9,850 nt of DNA from Planctomycetota bacterium (GTDB lineage Bacteria > Planctomycetota > Phycisphaerae > WQYP01), in the NCBI GenBank assembly GCA_021828925.1, contig JAJZCT010000076.1:1-9850 (forward strand). Direction: 5' to 3'. The notes beneath the pieces are model-generated. The model made no database searches and had not been told where the DNA came from. It saw only the letters and a program-made list of their open reading frames with translations. Made by a program: the position numbers and the translations under genes. The stretch's first letter is position 1, and each line of letters starts with the position of its first letter. Below, piece by piece: positions 8,301-9,850 of the stretch.

Positions 8301-9850
8301 TATATTCTTTGTCTGAATCCAGTGGCGGATTGGTCACCTGCGCAAAAGACTGCTTGAAATAATCGTACACCAGTCGTGGCTGGCCGCTTAAGCACGCCAA
8401 AGCGGCGTCATTACCCATGGAGCCGATAGCCTCAAGGCCGTTGGTGCCCATGGGCAGCAGCAACTTCATGAGGTCTTCCGTGGTGTACCCCAGGCACTGT
8501 GCCCGCGTAAGCAGCGTGTCCGGGTCAAACCCTGGTACCGTAGCCGGTTTGGCTAACTCATCCACCGTCAGCCGCTGCTTTTGCAGCCACTGGCCGTAAG
8601 GATGCTCCGCCGCCAATGCGGATTTAATCTCAGAGTCATCAATAATGCGGCCCTGCTCAAAATCAACCAGAAACATGCGCCCCGGCTGCAGCCGGCCTTT
8701 TCGTGTCACATTTTCCGGTGCCACATCCAATACGCCAACTTCACTGGCCATGATGACCAGATCATCTTTTGTCACGTAATACCGGCTGGGCCGCAGGCCG
8801 TTGCGATCCAAAACCGCCCCGATCATATGACCATCCGTAAATGCCACCGATGCCGGCCCGTCCCACGGTTCCATTAAGCACGAGTGATATTCATAAAAAG
8901 CGCGACGCCGCGGATCCATGGATTCATGGTTCTGCCACGCCTCGGGAATCATCATCATCACCGCATGGGGTAACGACCGCCCGTTTTGCACCAGCATTTC
9001 CAGGCAGTTATCAAATTCACCCGAATCCGATGAATCACCTTCTATGACGGGTTTAATCAGTTCCACATCCTGCCCGAACGGCCCGCCGGCAAACATGCCT
9101 TCCCGCGCGTGCATCCAGTTGCTGTTGCCGCGACGGGTATTGATTTCGCCGTTATGCGCCATATACCGCATCGGCTGCGCCCGGCTCCAGGAAGGAAACG
9201 TATTGGTGCTGAAGCGTGAATGCACCAACGCCAGATGCGTTTGATAATCGGCATCCATCAGATCGGCGCGGAAATATTCCCGCACCTGTCCGCTGGTGAG
9301 TTGGCCTTTGTAAATCATCACCGTGGTCGATAGGCTGCAAACATAAAAATAATCGCTTTGCGGTAAGTCTTCCGCCCGTACCGCCTTGGTGGCCTGCTTG
9401 CGGACAAGATAAAGTTCCCGGTCCAGCGTGTGTTGATCCATGCCCTTGGGACCCGAGACAAACACCATTTTCATCCGCGGTTCGGTGCGTCTGGCAGACT
9501 GGCCAATCATACTGTTATCCACGGGAACTTCCCGCCAGCCCAGCAACGTAAGCTTCCGTTGTTGAATTGCTGTGGCAAATGCCTTTTCACACCAGGCGCG
9601 CTGTTCATTATCCGACGGTAAAAAGACAATTCCCGCCCCGTAATTCCCCGATGCCGGCAGCGTTATATTGGCATCTCTTTTGGCAACTTTCACCAGAAAT
9701 TCATGCGGCAACCCCGTAAGAATCCCCGCCCCATCGCCCGTATTTTCCTCGCAGCCGCAAGCGCCGCGATGCTCCATGTGTTCGAGCATGGTCAAGGCAT
9801 CCGAGACAATAGACGGGCTTTTGCGCCCTTTAATATGCGCAATAAAGCCT
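5356..9850 (-). CDS. gltB: Glutamate synthase (NADPH) large (alpha) subunit, 5' end just outside window
   Basis: Large subunit of GOGAT: it releases ammonia from glutamine at the N-terminal amidotransferase site and channels it to the FMN site, where 2-oxoglutarate becomes glutamate. 1497 residues are visible, nearly full length (family about 1500). The frame stays open to the right edge, starting [11 protein letters not shown], so the nucleophile Cys of the CGVGF motif lies a few bases beyond the window and the TTG at 9795 is internal. The class II amidotransferase domain covers about 1-420 ([36 protein letters not shown]). The central domain is about 430-745 ([21 protein letters not shown]). 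The FMN synthase domain is about 800-1200 ([13 protein letters not shown] near 947, [27 protein letters not shown]), with 3Fe-4S cysteines at 1112, 1118, 1123 ([12 protein letters not shown]). The GXGXG beta-helix is about 1275-1405. I see no frameshift or missing motif. Transcription and any control region lie right of the window. Confidence 0.98.
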   Translation of the reverse strand, partial: GFIAHIKGRKSPSIVSDALTMLEHMEHRGACGCEENTGDGAGILTGLPHEFLVKVAKRDANITLPASGNYGAGIVFLPSDNEQRAWCEKAFATAIQQRKLTLLGWREVPVDNSMIGQSARRTEPRMKMVFVSGPKGMDQHTLDRELYLVRKQATKAVRAEDLPQSDYFYVCSLSTTVMIYKGQLTSGQVREYFRADLMDADYQTHLALVHSRFSTNTFPSWSRAQPMRYMAHNGEINTRRGNSNWMHAREGMFAGGPFGQDVELIKPVIEGDSSDSGEFDNCLEMLVQNGRSLPHAVMMMIPEAWQNHESMDPRRRAFYEYHSCLMEPWDGPASVAFTDGHMIGAVLDRNGLRPSRYYVTKDDLVIMASEVGVLDVAPENVTRKGRLQPGRMFLVDFEQGRIIDDSEIKSALAAEHPYGQWLQKQRLTVDELAKPATVPGFDPDTLLTRAQCLGYTTEDLMKLLLPMGTNGLEAIGSMGNDAALACLSGQPRLVYDYFKQSFAQVTNPPLDSDKEYIVMSLESYIGPERNLLEAGEEHCHRLLLAQPILTNEQLAKIKALNHRGWKTRTIDAVFDRDGGAAAMTDALDRICRETAQAIEDGYPLVVLTDRSMDETHVALPALLACGAVHHHLVRQGTRTRIGLVVETGEAREVHHHAMLIGYGADAINPYLAFETLWNLRREGFIDSAIDDDKLIKNYIKAAGKGLYKVMSKMGISTLQSYKGAQIFEGIGLHRNVIDRCFAGTVSKIDGVDFPVLYSEALRRHEIGYPIDQGEVRLPVLPEGGQYAWRKNGEQHLLNPESIANLQEAARGNSREAYARYAKIINEQSGHLCTLRGLFKLKPGDAPVMLAEVEPASEIVKRFATGAMSLGSISPEAHESLAIAMNRIGGKSNTGEGGEDARRFTKRDANGDSRRSAIKQVASGRFGVTIHYLTNADELQIKMAQGAKPGEGGQLPGHKVDDYIGRLRHATPGVQLISPPPHHDIYSIEDLAQLIHDLKNANPAARISVKLVAEVGVGTVAAGVSKAHADHVVIAGHDGGTGASPLTSIKHAGTPWELGLAETHQTLVLNDLRSRIVVQVDGQLKTGRDVIIGALLGAEEFGFATVPLVTLGCIMMRVCHLNTCPVGIATQDPVLRKKFEGKPEYVVNFMFLLAEEVRELMAYMGFRTFNDLIGRVDRLEVGEAISHWKAQGLDLTPILSPAVKVYDNVDVYATKKQDHGLEAALDNVIIRDAKAALESRQAVRLEYPIKNTNRTVGTTLSHEIAKRYGEEGLPANTIELKLTGSAGQSLGAWLARGVKIELEGDANDYVGKGLSGGTIVVYPDRRSTFKAEENIIIGNVALYGATSGKAFFRGIAGERFCVRNSGASAVVEAVGDHGCEYMTGGRAVILGPTGRNFAAGMSGGIAYVYDPEDIFLARCNLAMVELEKVLDPGDIAELKEMIEEHQKLTGSTVAKAILGDWETALTRFHKVMPIEYRKALEKKAAMAGGNIKQEVGHG
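5368..5375 (-). promoter_or_regulatory. Shine-Dalgarno of gltD, inside the gltB 3' end
   Basis: AGGAGGTG on the minus strand lies about 5 nt before the gltD ATG at 5363 and within the last codons of gltB (…GTG GGT CAT GGG TAA). It decides the gltD start against the upstream in-frame codon at 5432. It also places ribosomes finishing gltB directly at the gltD initiation site, so equal subunit production by coupling is plausible. Confidence 0.85.

Noticed and set aside
7651..8316. Plus-strand open frame of 221 codons opposite gltB, the longest antisense frame
   Set aside because: It lies entirely within strongly conserved gltB coding sequence and resembles no known protein; a codon-bias shadow is the simpler explanation.

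Overview
The window looks like ordinary bacterial chromosome of moderate GC content, densely coded, with no RNA genes, mobile elements or CRISPR repeats that I can see. The gene set is a bacterial GltB/GltD glutamate synthase next to a Tat-exported DUF4038-type hydrolase and a GH35-type beta-galactosidase. This would suit a glycan-degrading bacterium, for example in the Planctomycetota/Verrucomicrobiota/Acidobacteriota range. The style of the GltB N-terminus and of the secreted hydrolases makes me lean to Planctomycetota, but that is an impression and not a demonstrated assignment.

Layout. Positions 2-1312 (+) hold the C-terminal part of a GH35-like beta-galactosidase whose catalytic barrel lies left of the window. 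Everything else is on the minus strand. Read in the direction of transcription, it runs gltB (enters from the right edge, stop at 5356), gltD (5363-3906, overlapping gltB by 8 nt), a Tat-exported DUF4038/GH140-like hydrolase with a C-terminal collagen-binding-like domain (3811-2372), and a family 2 glycosyltransferase (2265-1318). The glycosyltransferase converges on the GH35 gene with only 5 nt between the two stop codons. No gene-free stretch exceeds about 110 nt.

How the genes work together. GltB and GltD form NADPH-dependent glutamate synthase (GOGAT), the central step of ammonium assimilation with glutamine synthetase. All the cofactor motifs visible in the window are intact. The exported hydrolase and the beta-galactosidase point to breakdown of a complex, perhaps plant-derived, glycan. 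The glycosyltransferase instead builds a surface or secreted glycan. The gap from gltD to the hydrolase shows no convincing terminator, and the hydrolase has a strong Shine-Dalgarno, so read-through from gltBD is possible but unproven.

I looked for an undescribed system and did not find convincing evidence of one. The observations most worth checking are a Glu in place of the usual Asp at the presumed GGD catalytic motif of the DUF4038 protein, and its position directly behind the GOGAT genes.
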